Below are positions 22,584 to 34,566 of a stretch of DNA of 64,000 nucleotides, one piece after another. The DNA is taken from positions 2,170,001 to 2,234,000 of the forward strand of contig NC_052027.1 in assembly GCF_015832195.1 (NCBI RefSeq), written 5' to 3'. The notes under the pieces are model-generated. The model saw only the letters and a program-made list of their open reading frames with translations, did no database searches and was not told the origin of the DNA. Each line of letters begins with the position of its first letter. The first letter of the stretch is position 1. The stretch comes from Motacilla alba alba (lineage: Eukaryota > Chordata > Aves > Passeriformes > Motacillidae). Made by a program: the position numbers and the translations under genes.

Positions 22584-23150
22584 AGAGGGGACAGGGATGA
22601 GAGGGGACAGGGTGAGAGGGGACAGGGTGAGAGGGGACAGGGATTGAGAGGGGACAGGGTGAGAGGGGACAGGGAATGAGAGGGGACAGGGATTGAGAGG
22701 GGACAGGGAAAGAGAGGGGACAGGGAAAGAGAGGGGACAGGGATGAGAGGGGACAGGGAATGAGAAGAGGCAGGGTGAGAGGGGACAGGGTGTGAGAGGG
22801 GACAGGGAAAGAGAGGGGACAGGGAAAGAGAGGGGACAGGGATTGAGAGGGGACAGGGAATGAGAGGGGACGGGGATTGAGAGGGGACGGGGATTGAGAG
22901 GGGACAGGGTGAGAGGGGACAGGAAAAGAGAGGGGACAGGGATTGAGAGGGGACAGGGATGAGAGGGGACAGGGTGAGAGGGGACAGGGATGAGAGGGGG
23001 CAGGGTGAGAGGGGACAGGGAATGAGAAGGGGCAGGGAGTGAGAGGGGACAGGGAGTGACAGGGGACAGGGAGTGAGAGGGGACAGGGAGTGAGAGGGGA
23101 CAGGGATGAGAGGGGACAGGGATTGAGAGGGGACAGGGAGTGAGAGGAGA
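22584..23150. repeat. G-rich minisatellite, about 30 copies
   Basis: Units of about 15-19 bp, each containing GAGAGGGGACAGGG followed by AT, ATT, AA, AGT or nothing, are repeated for about 570 bp. The plus strand is almost pure purine apart from the C of ACA and scattered T. Paired G runs (GGGG and GGG, 3 bases apart) recur throughout, so any two neighbouring units meet the four-run G-quadruplex pattern. On the minus strand the array yields a 259-codon frame rich in PLSPVPS-like repeats, which is an artefact. Confidence 0.95.
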
Positions 23151-23215
23151 CTGTGTCCCCTCAGCTGCTGCTGCTCCATTCGTGCCAGCACCACCAGCAG
23201 CACACAGAGGTGGCT

Positions 23216-23294
23216 GAGCTGGGCTGGGCTGGGCTGGGCTGGGCTGAGCTGGGCTGGGCTGGGCTGGGCTGGGCTGGGCTGGGCTGGGCTGGGC
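23216..23294. repeat. (GGGCT)n pentanucleotide array
   Basis: About fifteen GGGCT units, with one GAGCT variant near 23245. The array lies 65 bp after the G-rich minisatellite. It encodes a spurious GWAGL-type peptide on the plus strand. Confidence 0.95.
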
Positions 23295-24173
23295 TCACAC
23301 CTGGGTGTGCAGAGCTCAAACTCTGCTCGCTGCTCACAGAGGGAGGTCAGCAGGGAGGCTCTGGGTCATCTCCACTCTTCCTTCCCTAGGAATTCATAAG
23401 CAGGAGCAATCCTCAGGAAAGTCTGATTTCCCCCACTCGGAGTCTGCTGTTGTGCCTCAACAATAACCTCCCACAAGTGAAAGTGAAGCTGTCTCAATGA
23501 AGGCGAAATAAAATAAGAAAACCATGTCACTCTCTCATATCTCCCGACTTTTACAGCCTGATATTCACAATCAGATCAGAACAGCTTGGATCTCTCCTGT
23601 CATTTTGCCCGGCACACACTCCAAATAGCAGTGGAATTTAAACTACTATCTGTAATATTTTTATTGAGAGCTGTATTTGAAGAAGGATCTCTTGCTGAAA
23701 TAAGCACCTCAGCCAGGGCTGCATTTCAGGGGCTTTCATTTCTGATGACACACAGCCACGGTGGTGACACCGCCTGTGAACCCTCCTGCCACAGCAGCGA
23801 GGCAGAGGGAGGTGTGCAGCCAAAGGTGAGTTCCAGCACTGCTGATATTTGTAATTGGAGTGAGGAAAGCAGATGAAGAAAACTTTTCATCTCCAACCTC
23901 CCTGACACGTCAGCTGAGCCTGGGGTGACCTCCACGGATGAGAGTTTTGCTCGAGCTGGTCTGAATCTCTAGGCTGGCTTAAAGTGTCCCCAGCAATATG
24001 CATGGACACTGCTCTCTTTGTTTTATCAAAGACTTATTTCAAGTCTAAACTAGATTTTCTGGAAAGGTGCCAAAGCCTTTTCTTTCCTGCAGTGATGTCT
24101 TGTTTTTCAGTTCAGGTACCAACAGTAAAAACTCTGCCAGGTTCCCTCCCGAGATGTGTCTGGAGAACAATTG
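23295..24173. other. Non-coding, nothing recognised
   Basis: About 880 bp between the pentanucleotide array and a long CR1 copy. A 96-codon plus frame (23586-23876) has no domain. No repeat was recognised. Confidence 0.5.
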
Positions 24174-24705
24174 AATCATGGAGTCACAGAATGGTTTGGG
24201 TTGGGAGGACCTTAAAGCCCATCCAGTGCCACCCCTGCCATGGCAGGGACACCTCCCACTGTCCCAGGTGTCCCCAAACCCCATCCAGCCTGGCCTTGGG
24301 CACTGCCAGGGATCCCGGGGCAGCCCCAGCTGCTCTGGGCACCTGTGCCAGGGCCTCAGCACCCTCCCAGGGAGGAATTCCTCCCCAATATCCCATCTAA
24401 ACCCACTCTGTGTCTGTTTGAAGCCATTCCTTGTGTCCTGTCCCTCCAGCCCTTGTAAATTCTCTCCATCTTTCTTTCATGTCCTGCAAGGCCACCCTGA
24501 GCTCTCCCCAAAGCTTCTCCTGTGCAGGTGAGCAATGCCAGCTGTGCCAGCCTTTCCTGCCAGCAGAGCTGCTCCATCCCTGGGATCATCCTGGAGCCTC
24601 CTCTGGGCTCTGCAGCAGCTCCAGCTCCTCCCTGAGCTGGGCCAGGGCTGGGGCAGCTCTGCAGGTGGGGAATCACCTGTGGGGGCACAGGGACAGAATC
24701 CCCTT
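24174..24705 (-). mobile_element. CR1 fragment, longest in the window
   Basis: The 3' end reads in reverse as GGAGTCACAGAATGGTTTGG and GACCTTAAAGCCCATCCAG. The match extends through CTCCCCAATATCCCATCTAA and TTCTCCTGTGCAGGTGAGCA, up to a segment near CTGCAGGTGGGGAATCACC. This covers about 530 bp of the CR1 3' UTR and the end of the second open frame. No intact protein domain survives. Overlapping frames here are shadows. Confidence 0.85.
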
Positions 24706-25858
24706 CCCACACCTCAGCTGGACCTTTAAAAACTTTGTGCGGTTGTACACTCACCCCTTTCTCAACTCAGACGACTTGATTAGTGTGCAAAACATGTTCT
24801 TCATTTATCTTTTGTTTTCTGCTTGTTGTCAGTGTTTGCTTTATAAATAGGCAGCATCTCTCAACATATGTTTGCTCTGCTTTCTGCTTTGAGCAGAACA
24901 TACAGCAGTAAGGGGGAGAGATATAAGGGAAGCAGGAAGGCTGCATGCCTTTGGGAATTATTTTCTGTTGATTTTACATTTTCTAGGACACCTTTTAGGG
25001 TCCTGAATTAGTACCTTCCCAGCTTTTCCACTTCAGCTCGCTTCCACTTCCCACTGTCACACCATCAGCCAGAAACAAGGAATTGTGAGGGTCAGTGAGC
25101 ACAGCAAACCCTGCCATCCCTGCGAGGGAGACTGCTGAGTTCTGGACTGTCTGTACCTGTGACACAGGGTGCCAGCCCACCACACCACTCTGGGAACAAC
25201 ACTTCCAAAATTCTTTCCCTGGATTGGCACGGGCACAGGAATTGTGGAAAAGTCAGCGCTCAAAACTTGGGTGAGGGTATTTCCCATTTCAGCTGCTGCT
25301 GTTTTTATTGGTAACATCTCTTGGTTTTGGAGTTTTTTTACTTTGTTAGAAGGCAACAAGCCAGAGATAGCACAAACCCAAAACTGGAAGGCCAGCCAGG
25401 CATCGTTTCCACGCTCACCTGCCCATCACCTGTAGCTGTGTTTGTATGGCCAAGCCTTGCAAAGTCACTGCAGTTGAAACAAAACCTCTTTAGGTGTTCA
25501 GCTGGCAACACTTCTGCCTGGCAAACCTTTCAAGACCTGCTTTTGCTCTGCACTGGAACAAAAATCCCCCTGCCTCCTGAAATCCAAGAAACCAATCTGT
25601 CTTTGTCAGAAGTCGATTGTGTCCAGAGTACCTGGGAACAGTTTATTGTACTGAGAGCATGTACAAGTCCCTTGGTCTGGCTGCAAAATGCCTCCTAAAA
25701 ATATGTGGGAAGTTCTGGCTGTAAAAATAAACCAGCTAAAAATCAGAGCAATCAAGCACTCCGTGGAGGGCAAGGAGTTCAGAAAGCTGGGAAACAGAGG
25801 GCTCATGGCATTGTTCCAAGGCTTTCAACCTCCTCTTGGTGGTTCTGGTTGCTCTTTA
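24706..25858. other. Non-coding, nothing recognised
   Basis: About 1.15 kb of unique sequence. Short frames on both strands near 25057-25698 have no domain. Confidence 0.5.
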
Positions 25859-25989
25859 TAGAGTCATGGAATGGTTTGGGTTGGGAAGGACCTTAAAACT
25901 GTCCAGTGCCACCCCTGCCATGGGCAGGGACACCTTCCACTGTCTCAGGGTGCTCCACGCCCCAGCCAACCTCTCCTTGGGCACTTCCT
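25859..25989 (-). mobile_element. CR1 3'-end copy
   Basis: TAGAGTCATGGAATGG and TTTGGGTTGGGAAGGACC, followed by CACCCCTGCCATGGGCAGGG and CTTGGGCACTTCC. About 130 bp of the 3' end, reversed. Confidence 0.9.
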
Positions 25990-28900
25990 AACTAAAGCTG
26001 AACAGTATTATTATTTTGAGATATGGGCAGCCATCAAATGAAATCCTCTAGGCCTTCCATCTGATTGGTTTGGTGCACCAAGAATGGATTAGCATGGACA
26101 TTTTTGGGTGTAAACCACAGATTTGGTTTTCAGGCCAAATGCAATGAGAATCCAGAGACTAAAATACCAAAATGGCAGCCCGAGGATCTCCACAGAAACC
26201 TTGTCACAGCCAGAGAACACAACTGCTAGGAAAGAGCAGATCCCTTGCTGCCCATCACACACCTCAGAATGCCAGCCTGAATAACCCAGGCAGGGCTTCA
26301 GTGCCACTGTCACCTTCCTTGGGTCCCCATCATGGTGGGGGGGATCTGCTTTCTGCTGCTTGTCTCCCCCCAGCTCATTATATTCCTTCCTTTCTTTTGC
26401 TCCTTGTGTTTTTTGCTCACCAGAAAAGGCACTTGAAGCATAAAACTGGTCTTGTATTAAAAAAGACAGTAATAAAGGGAAACCCTGGAGTGTTGCAGAG
26501 AAAGGTTACCTTGAGCTATGGGAATTGTCAACATATCAAAGACACATAGCCAGGCTTTTGTTTTGATTCTCCCTTGCATTTTATGCAGAATTTCTTGCTC
26601 CTCTCCCCACTGTCTCCTTAAAAAATTCCATCAAATTAGTGAATTTTACCCGATTTCTTTATAAAACACAAAGACCCACACAATGACAATTTAATTCGGT
26701 CTGAGTGGAAGCTTGATTGACGTGAATACTGCAACAATGCTCTAATGAAATTTGCCCAATTCAGATTTGAGAGAAAAACATATGCTGTGAGTAACAAATA
26801 ACTCTCATCCTCCTCAAAAACCTTGCCCCCCAAACACGAGTAAAGAAAACAAATGGCTCCAGTAATTAAATCCCACAGAAGTTTGGTTTATTGGTGGTGA
26901 TTAATAAACTAATGGCAGCGTGGGGCTCTGGAGGGCTGACACATCAGTTAACAACAGAGTTACAGCCCAGGATCATCATCCAAACAATGCCCCTAAAATT
27001 AGCTGCCATTAACAAGGAACTGCCAGCACTTTGTTTCAGACCTCATTTTCCTTTTTTCGTTTGGGTGTTCTCCTCAGGCAGCCCCGAGGGCTGAAATTGT
27101 TGCCTGCACTTTCCTGGGCGGGCTGGGTGTGATGCAGGTGTTTAAAAATTATTTAAAATGTTTTAAATTTAAAATGAGGTGATAAAGAATGATCTGCTGT
27201 AGGCTGGGCTTTGGAGACAGAGAGACCTCACCTGAAGGATCTCCTTCCCAGAGAGTGAGATCTATTTTTAATGCCTCTATGAATTCCTAGTAATGGAATT
27301 AGGGAGAGCTTTCTGAAAAATGGACAGACAAGTTTAGAACGGCCTGGATGGTCCAGGCCTCTAGGAAGGCACTTTGAGAGGGCATTTTGCCCTTTTCTCA
27401 CCCTACAGGGACTCTGCAGTCTGTGCAACAGCTCCAGCTACCAGGGAGGAAAGTGGACAATTGAATTTTCCCCGTTACCATTTTCCACATCAGCTTTTGC
27501 TTTTCCTCCCCAGCAGGACCATCAAATCCTGTTCCCTTTGGCCAAAAAGCACTCAAATTCTATTTCACACTTGTTGGGAAAGCCACTGCCTTGGCTTCTG
27601 GTTAACTTTCCAACGTGGCTCTGCCTTTCTGTGCTTCCTCTTGAGCTCTGGGGCAGGCAGGAGCCTCGGCAGCTGCCCCTGCTGGGGCTTCCTCAGCTCT
27701 GACACCCCCAGGAACCACCCCACACCACGGTTTTCCTCAGGGCACCAACCCCACCTGGAAACCAGTTGGATCTCATCCCTGATTGCCCCAGAACCTCATT
27801 CCTACAAAGCTTGGGTGCCTTCTAATTCCAGCCTGATTTCCTTGCTGACAAATCCACACCCAGATAATTCCCTGGCTGGAGAACCCCCCCATGCTTGGGG
27901 TTTTTAAGGAAAGCAGCCCCACCCCTCCCACCTGTGTGTGTCCAGCCTTTTTTTAGTTCTCCAAACACAGTTTTCTGTCTGAGTTTCCTCTGCCAGGGTC
28001 CTTCCTCCCCCCTCCCCAAGCAGCCCTCCCTCGCACCTGCCTCGCTGGGAATTCCTCCTGCTCCAAGGTGTCCCCAGAAGTTCCCTCAGGGAGGGAAGGT
28101 GCAGAACTCCAAGATAAATGGGGTGCATCTGGTGAATCTGCTCCAAACTCCTTCTGTTTGCTTGACCAGCACTTCCTCAGCACACAGCCAAAGGGCTGAG
28201 TGACCTTGGGGGGGCTGGAGCAGCACACAGAGCCTGCGATGGCTCCATCAGGGCAGAGCAGCAGCCCTGGCACCTGGCAGCAGCCCGTCACTGCTTCACC
28301 TGGACAGCCCATTCCCCGCTCTCCAGGCACTGCAAGAAGTGCTACAACACTGCCTTTGTTTTATTTATTTCAGCAGCAGCTCCCTGCTCTTAGAGGGGCT
28401 CTCCCAGCACAGCTCTGCTTTCTCTCAGGCTCCCCCTGAAGTGTTGATTTGGCCCTTCCTGCACCTCAGGAGGAGGCTGAGTTCAAAAAACAACCCCTTC
28501 CACTGATCTTTCATATTTCTACAAGGATTGGAAGTGATCTTCTCACTGCCTGCCCTGATTAAGCTCATAAAATGTTTCTGGGGAAAGCACTGTGTGAAAA
28601 GTGATCATTGAAAGGCTGTTCCTCAACAGTACCCTGGCTGTAAGCAAGACCTGTCATTATATTAATTTATGTTTTATAATTACTCAGATAATTTTTATGT
28701 TTTAGAAGCGACAGCGCTGTGCAGGACGAAGCAGCTCATGTTTGGATTGTGTGGATTGCACCTTCCAGCACTGGATTCATCACACGTTAATAACAGGAAA
28801 TCACTGATACACAAGACTGGAAACAGCTGAAAATAATTCAGAAACTACCAAAGAGTGTTTCGCTTTGTTACAGAAATCTGGAGCAGATTTCCAGGGATGA

Positions 28901-29534
28901 CAGTGGGTTTTTCTGTGTCCATCCACGCTGGGCTGGCCCTGGCAGCTCCTACAGGCAGGGGGTGAGGGGCTGTGCCTGGAATTTCACCTCCAGAAGTCAG
29001 AGAAGCATTTTAGGAGGAGATACATCTTGCACCAGGCCATTTCTGCTGGCATGAACGTGTCCAAATTCACCCCACTCATGAATAGACTCTTTTTATCCAC
29101 CCCTGCAAGGAGGATTTCTGCCCAGTTCACAGATGAGGAATTGGATGCAAGCATTTGAAATAATTTGCAAAGATTCAGCTGGCAGCTGGGGGAGGGAGGC
29201 AGGAAGGGATCCTGGCTCCCAAAGCCTCCATTCCCTGCTGCTGCGGTGGGATCTGGGCTGCAGGGATGGCAAGGGGGCAGCTGGGGCCAGCCCAGGGTGA
29301 CAGTGACATCTCCGTGGAGATGGACGCAGAGAAAGAGAAGGAACCTCACAAACATTCCCTTAACTCAGCAGGCCCTGGGGATGGGTCCATCCAAAGCACA
29401 TCTTGATCTACATCTGGATTTCACGGAACCCGTTCCTCCTATCCCTCCCCTTCCAGTCCTCCAAGCCTGCAAATTTAGGATTATTTATTGAATTTCATGC
29501 CTCAGGACTGCTTTTGGAGGCAAACCCAGGGGGG
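25990..29534. other. Non-coding, nothing firm recognised
   Basis: About 3.5 kb. The parts at 26680-26830 and 26880-27010 are AT-rich and transposon-free and could be conserved. A 177-codon plus frame (27374-27907) crosses ordinary sequence, has no domain and is overlapped by minus frames. Nothing else was recognised. Confidence 0.45.
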
Positions 29535-29592
29535 CTGGAATTTGATGACCTTTAAGGTCCCTTCCAACCCAAACCATTCAAGGACTCTGTGA
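29535..29592 (+). mobile_element. Short CR1 3'-end fragment
   Basis: TTTAAGGTCCCTTCCAACCC, then AAACCATTCAAGGACTCTGTG, the terminal 58 bp of CR1. The rest of the element was never inserted or has decayed. Confidence 0.85.
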
Positions 29593-30828
29593 GAAATTTT
29601 GCTGGATTTCAAGGAGAAGGACGGAAAACCTTCTCTGTTTGAACTGCTCAGGCAGAAATAGAGATGTAGGGCTTGAACCCCTATTACATTTGGATATTTA
29701 CATATCTTTGGACTCAATCTCTTTCAGATTTCTTCATGGAGCAATTTACATTTTAATGAAGCCTACAAATAATTCCCAAATCAAAACACATTTCCTATCA
29801 AAAATACAGCTGGACCTTGAGCAGAGCTGTGTGGAGCTTCTGATTCAAATGTTTTAAAGTCGAAAGGGATCAACACCATTTGCCACTTTTAGCTTTCACT
29901 CATTTTCCTGGGGTCTATTTCCAGCAAACTCATTCCATAAAGTCGTGGGATTAAAACAGAAAACAAAACAAAAAAAAAAATCAGATATAAAGATCTCCAG
30001 TATAAGGAAATACTTGGCATAATTTGAAATTAATGGGATTTTGGGAACTGTGGCTCATAAGACTGAGACCCTTATGCATTCACCTGTACTGAATCTCTGG
30101 TCACACACAGTGGTCAGACACCCTCATCACCACTGTTTTCTCCCGCTGAAATTTGATCTTTTATGGAAAATATAAAGGAAGAAGGATTGTGAGCAAGTGT
30201 AGGAAGCAGAATTTTAAAACAAAGTCCATAAGTGTCTCCATCAAGGATTTTTGTGGTTTGTGCCGAGTTATATTTATGAATGTGGTTTGTATTAAATTAT
30301 ATGTGTGAATGTGGTTTGTATATATTGAATTATATGTATATATGTGGCTTGAATTAAATTACATTTATGAAAAGAAAAGCACATGAACATTGGAACAAAT
30401 TGAACTGAAAAATTCAGCTGCCTTAGCTCTGGAATGTTTGGGTCAGCAGAAGGGGTGGAATGTGTGACAGTAAATGCAAAGCAGCAGCAGGGACAGAGAC
30501 AGGGCTGGGATTCACCCAGTTCGCAGGAAATTGGGATTTCTCTCTCTCTGGGCAGATCTGCATCTGGAATTTTGTCAGCAGCGCTGATTGCTGCTGAATA
30601 TTCAGCTGAACCTCCAGGTGAGCATCCCCCTGATTTCTGAGTTAAACTTCCCCAGCACAGGTGGCTGTTTGTGGTGACAATCTGGGGACAAGCTGGGGGG
30701 TTGGGGGTTTTTGCACGCTGAGGTTGCTTCAGGCTCAGATGGAGCACAACCTCTCCATGTGAGCACAACTTCCACCCCCAGGGTCCTGTGAAAACCTCAC
30801 TCAGTAAAAAAAAAACACATTCAGAGGA
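29593..30828. other. Non-coding, with degenerate AT repeat
   Basis: AT-rich DNA. At about 30253-30370 a roughly 33-bp unit with GTGGTTTGTATTAAATTATAT occurs three to four times imperfectly. A 295-codon minus frame (30292-31179) crosses this and the next CR1 fragment; it has no domain and mixed composition, so I consider it chance. Confidence 0.5.
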
Positions 30829-30905
30829 TGGGTTGGGTCGGGAAGGACCTTCAGGACCATCCAGTGCCACCTTCCACTGTCCCAGACTGCTCCAAGCCCT
30901 GTCCC
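30829..30905 (-). mobile_element. CR1 3'-end fragment, damaged
   Basis: GGGTTGGGTCGGGAAGGACC, then CCATCCAGTGCCACC and CTTCCACTGTCCCAGACTGC. The segment that normally contains CCCTGCCATGGGCAGGG is deleted. About 77 bp, reversed orientation. Confidence 0.75.
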
Positions 30906-32859
30906 TTTGCCCACAGGGGCTCTCCCAACACCAGCAGAGGATTTTGTGCCTCATCCTCCACAGGATCTCTGGGATTTTCTCCCTGTCACAGCTGCTGACC
31001 CAGCAGCAGCCAGATGAGGGGCAAAACTTCAGCTCCCTGCCTGCCCCTCCCTGACATCCTGATCCTGGGACAGCTTTCCATGCTTGGGGTGACCCAGATT
31101 TTTGTTGCCCAAGTTCAGCCATGGCATTGGCAAAGGCTAAAGTCAATAATGTGGGCTCTGCTGGCACCCAAGTGCACAAAAAAGATAAAAATATTCAATT
31201 TCTCTGCTCAAATTCCTGCTGATGAGCTGCATATCTCTGGCAGTGATGGTGCTTTTTTGAGATAGCCACGTAATTATATCATAAATAAAGCCTTCATTTT
31301 TCTGTATTCTCTTTCTCGACATTGACAAGAAATTATTAGAAAAAGCTCTAATAAGATGATCTAAAATAACTGAAAAGGCTAAAAAAATAAATTCAAGGGC
31401 ATTCTTTTCTCGATATTGCTTGCTTTTATTCATATCTTGCTTTTTGGGGGATTACATTCACTGGAAAATCATGATTTTTTCCCTCTGCTTTTTTTTTTTT
31501 TTTTTCCTAATTTCATTCCGTAAACTAATCCACAAATGAGAAAAAGCATTAAAAAGCATTGACAAGCAAAGAATAATTTCCAAAGGACAAAAATAAGGTC
31601 ACCTCTGATGGAGGGGATGGAGTGCTAAGGAAAGGGAAGAGCTTTAGAGAGGACACAGATGTGGCACGGGGTGGGAGGAGGAGGAGAAAAGATGTTTATT
31701 CAGGCTTTCCTTCCATGAGCACAGAAAGGGCAAGTGCATGCAGCAAAATATAAGCTTATCCTGGGCATAATTTATCTTAGTCCTGTATCCATGGAACTGG
31801 CCTTTATTTGAAAAGCAGCCTAATTACTGAAATTACTGCTGCTGGAGTCCTGCAGCACAGCGCAAGGAGCCATGCATTCCTGATGTGGAGAAAGTTCCCC
31901 ACATTTTCATAGGAGTTTCAAATAACGGTATTGATCAGGCAATTAGCAGATTAAAAGCAGCAGCAAAGCCCATGGAAGGGAGCTGAGCCTCTGCCCAGAA
32001 GCATCTAAAGCAAATTTGTGTTTTCCTGGAGCCGGGAATGAAACCTGCTCACATCTCGTGTTCCAGCAGGTTTCTTTTTCAAATGGGGGAAAAGGAAAAT
32101 GCTTGAAAAGAGAAACGCTGCCCTGATGCTGCTCAAAAAGGCTGGAGGCGCTTTCTACCCCATTTATTCCTCTGGATTTTTCTCAGCCCCATCTGTTTCT
32201 TTTCCGTGGAGCAATCAGGGAGAGAGGACGGTGGGGCTGTGGAGATCTGAGAGCAGGTGAGGCTGTGAGATCATTTGGGAGGCACAATGCCCTGTGCTGG
32301 AAACCAGCCCTGCTGATTTGGTCACTCTGACTGCTAACTGAATTTGCCTGCTTTTATTTATTTCTTTATTTCACATAGCCACACTTTGGGTGTCAGGCAA
32401 AAAGATTTTTGTGGTTAAACACCGTGTCCCTCCTCTGGACACTCTCCCTCAGCTTTAGATCTTTTATTAGGGCACCCAGAGCTGCTCCAGGATCTGAGGT
32501 GAGTCCAGCACAGATCAGGACAACCCCTCACTTTATTATCTTCATTTTCCTTTTATTTTCCCCTGCTCTGGCTTGTCACCATCCACTGGAGAAGGAGTCA
32601 AAATGACAGAGATGTGACAGGCACAGGACACTGTGATGTCCCTGCTTTACCATCCTGAGCCACATTCTGGTGCAGATCTTCACTCAGTAGCGGGGCTTTC
32701 AGATCTATTAAATTCTATTTCTTAAACAGTTTCTTTACTACATTTTTGAAGTGAAAATCAACTTAACAGTCCTCATCTCCTGTCCAGATTCTAACAAAAT
32801 TGGCACCTTAATTACACTGACCTGATCAATTTACTCATGGAGCAGCCCTGGTGCTTTTG
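30906..32859. other. Non-coding, AT-rich
   Basis: About 2 kb. A T run lies at about 31490-31505. Two similar stretches, near 31308-31326 (TCTTTCTCGACATTG) and 31405-31420 (TCTTTTCTCGATATTG), may be a weak local duplication. No gene was seen. Confidence 0.5.
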
Positions 32860-33340
32860 CCTTTCCTGGAGCTATTGGGCTGATGGTGTGGTATAAAAAT
32901 TTAATGGTCTTGTTTCTTCGGTCTTAATTATGCCTAATGAGCTACTTGCTTTAATAAACAAGCAGATTCCAATATCCTGCCTATATTTTTCCCAGGAAGA
33001 CAATATAAAGTTAGATGAAATTGTCTTCCTCAATAATTGAAGGAGTTTAGGAATAATCAGTAATGTGATCTATAAGTGTGCCTGGATGGGATGAGCTGGT
33101 TCCCTCCACGGGTACTGATGGAGAGGGTTGGTTTATTCATTTATTTATTAACAATTGTTTCTCCCTTAGGCAAAGCTGGTCCCAATTAAGAGCCATATTT
33201 TCAAATGATAAAAGTAAGTATTCTAATAAAGACACTAATTGGCAAGTATGTTCTTTAAAGAGAGTCATAAATTAGAATATCTCGTGGCAAGCGATGCCAT
33301 TTCCATTAGCAGCTCTACAACTCGAGACACGATTTTCCTA
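32860..33340. promoter_or_regulatory. Possible conserved non-coding element
   Basis: About 480 bp of AT-rich, transposon-free sequence with many TAAT/ATTA cores (for example TCTTAATTATGCCTAATGAG at 32922-32941) and few simple repeats. It also surrounds the splice-flanked 44-nt segment at 33170-33213. Conservation is inferred from texture and cannot be shown from one genome. Confidence 0.3.
33170..33213 (+). other. Candidate 44-nt internal exon
   Basis: The segment is preceded by a pyrimidine-rich acceptor (ACAATTGTTTCTCCCTTAG) and followed by a full consensus donor (AAAA|GTAAGTATT). One frame is open through it (QSWSQLRAIFSNDK after one base); another hits a stop. I do not recognise the peptide. 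It may be an exon of a long non-coding RNA, a regulated micro-exon or a chance match. The strand is opposite to the CpG-island gene. Confidence 0.3.
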
Positions 33341-34236
33341 TTAACCAGGGCTGAGTTTTACAACGTGGAAAATGCTGAATGCAAACACCCTCCAGGACAT
33401 CAGGAAAGCAGCTGATGAACTCACCATGGGTAGTTCAGAGGCAGCACCTCATTATTGCTCTCTCTGAATCCACAATTAAAAGCCAACAGATGAGCAAAGA
33501 AAACTCTCATAACCCAAGAAGTTATTGAGGGATCAGGCGCAAGGCAAAAATCCAGAGTGGGGACTGGCAGAAAGGCTTACACAAAATGAATTTTAAAGAT
33601 GAGTAAAGCAGAGTAAAAATGAGAAATTGGGGGGAAGAGGTTTTAGAGAGGGAGAGATATAACAGAGTGGAAAAATAAGCCTTCAGTCACACTCCTTCAG
33701 AAGCCAGAACAGACCCAGTGGGCTTTTTATGAGCAGATGTTGAAAAGCTCCTTTTAATTTTACATCACAAGAAACCCAGGGAACTGAAACCCCTGAAAAG
33801 AGAAAGGTGATCAGTGGCATTATTGCAGCCACCGAGGTTCTTCCCAGAGCCTGAGGGCTGAGTCTGCAGGGCACAGGCAGAGTTTTGGGTCTGATCAGCA
33901 TCACTGAGAGGGGTTTGGGAGCAGCCAAATCCGCTTTGAACAGGATTAATTCCAATCCACTATGTCATCACTCCCTGGCATTCCCAGGCAGGGATCCCTG
34001 GGCAGAGCCAAGCACCAGCTCTGCAGGACTGGGGCAGCTGCACCAAGTGTGAGAAAACATCCACAAAAATGGAGATTTCCTGCAAACCCCTGCTCTTCCT
34101 GCTCCACTTAAATATTCAAAAGGCAAATAATGACCGACATCCATTCCTCTTCACCCATCACAGCTGCCTAAGGGGGAGGATGAGGAGAGTGGGATCCCAG
34201 CACAGTCCAGGAGGGGAGGAAATGTTACACCCCTGC
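33341..34236. other. Non-coding, nothing recognised
   Basis: About 900 bp of unique sequence between a possible conserved element and an (ATCC)n array. A 90-codon minus frame has no domain. Confidence 0.5.
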
Positions 34237-34566
34237 TCCATCCATCCATCCATCCATCCATCCATCCATCCATCCATCCATCATCCATCCATTCCTCCAT
34301 CCATCCATCCATCTATCCCTCATCCATCCATCCATCCATCCATCCATCCATCCATCCATCCACCCATCCATCCACCCATCCATCATCCATCCATCCCCCA
34401 TCCATCCATCCATCCATCCATCCATCCATCCATCCATCCATCCATCATCCATCCATCCATCCATCCATCCATCCATCCCTCCATCATCCATCCATCATCC
34501 ATCCATCCATCCATCATCCATCCATCCATCCATCCATCCATCCATCCATCCTCCATCCATCCATCC
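34237..34566. repeat. Interrupted (CATC)n microsatellite, 330 bp
   Basis: CATC units run for about 330 bp, interrupted repeatedly by ATC slips (CATCATCC) and by single changes such as CATTCCTC, CTATCCCT and CACC. The interruptions suggest an old, long array. It produces IHPS peptide on the plus strand (201-codon frame) and WMDG on the minus strand, both artefacts. Confidence 0.97.

Noticed and set aside
22424..23203. 259-codon minus-strand open frame with proline/serine repeats
   Set aside because: Produced by the GAGAGGGGACAGGG minisatellite; no start context, domain or splice signals.
30292..31179. 295-codon minus-strand frame
   Set aside because: Crosses a CR1 fragment and an AT-rich degenerate repeat, has no domain and mixed composition. 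Likely chance.
19637..34566. CRISPR-like or coding repeats from WMDG/IHPS peptides
   Set aside because: They are plain CATC microsatellites with no spacers.
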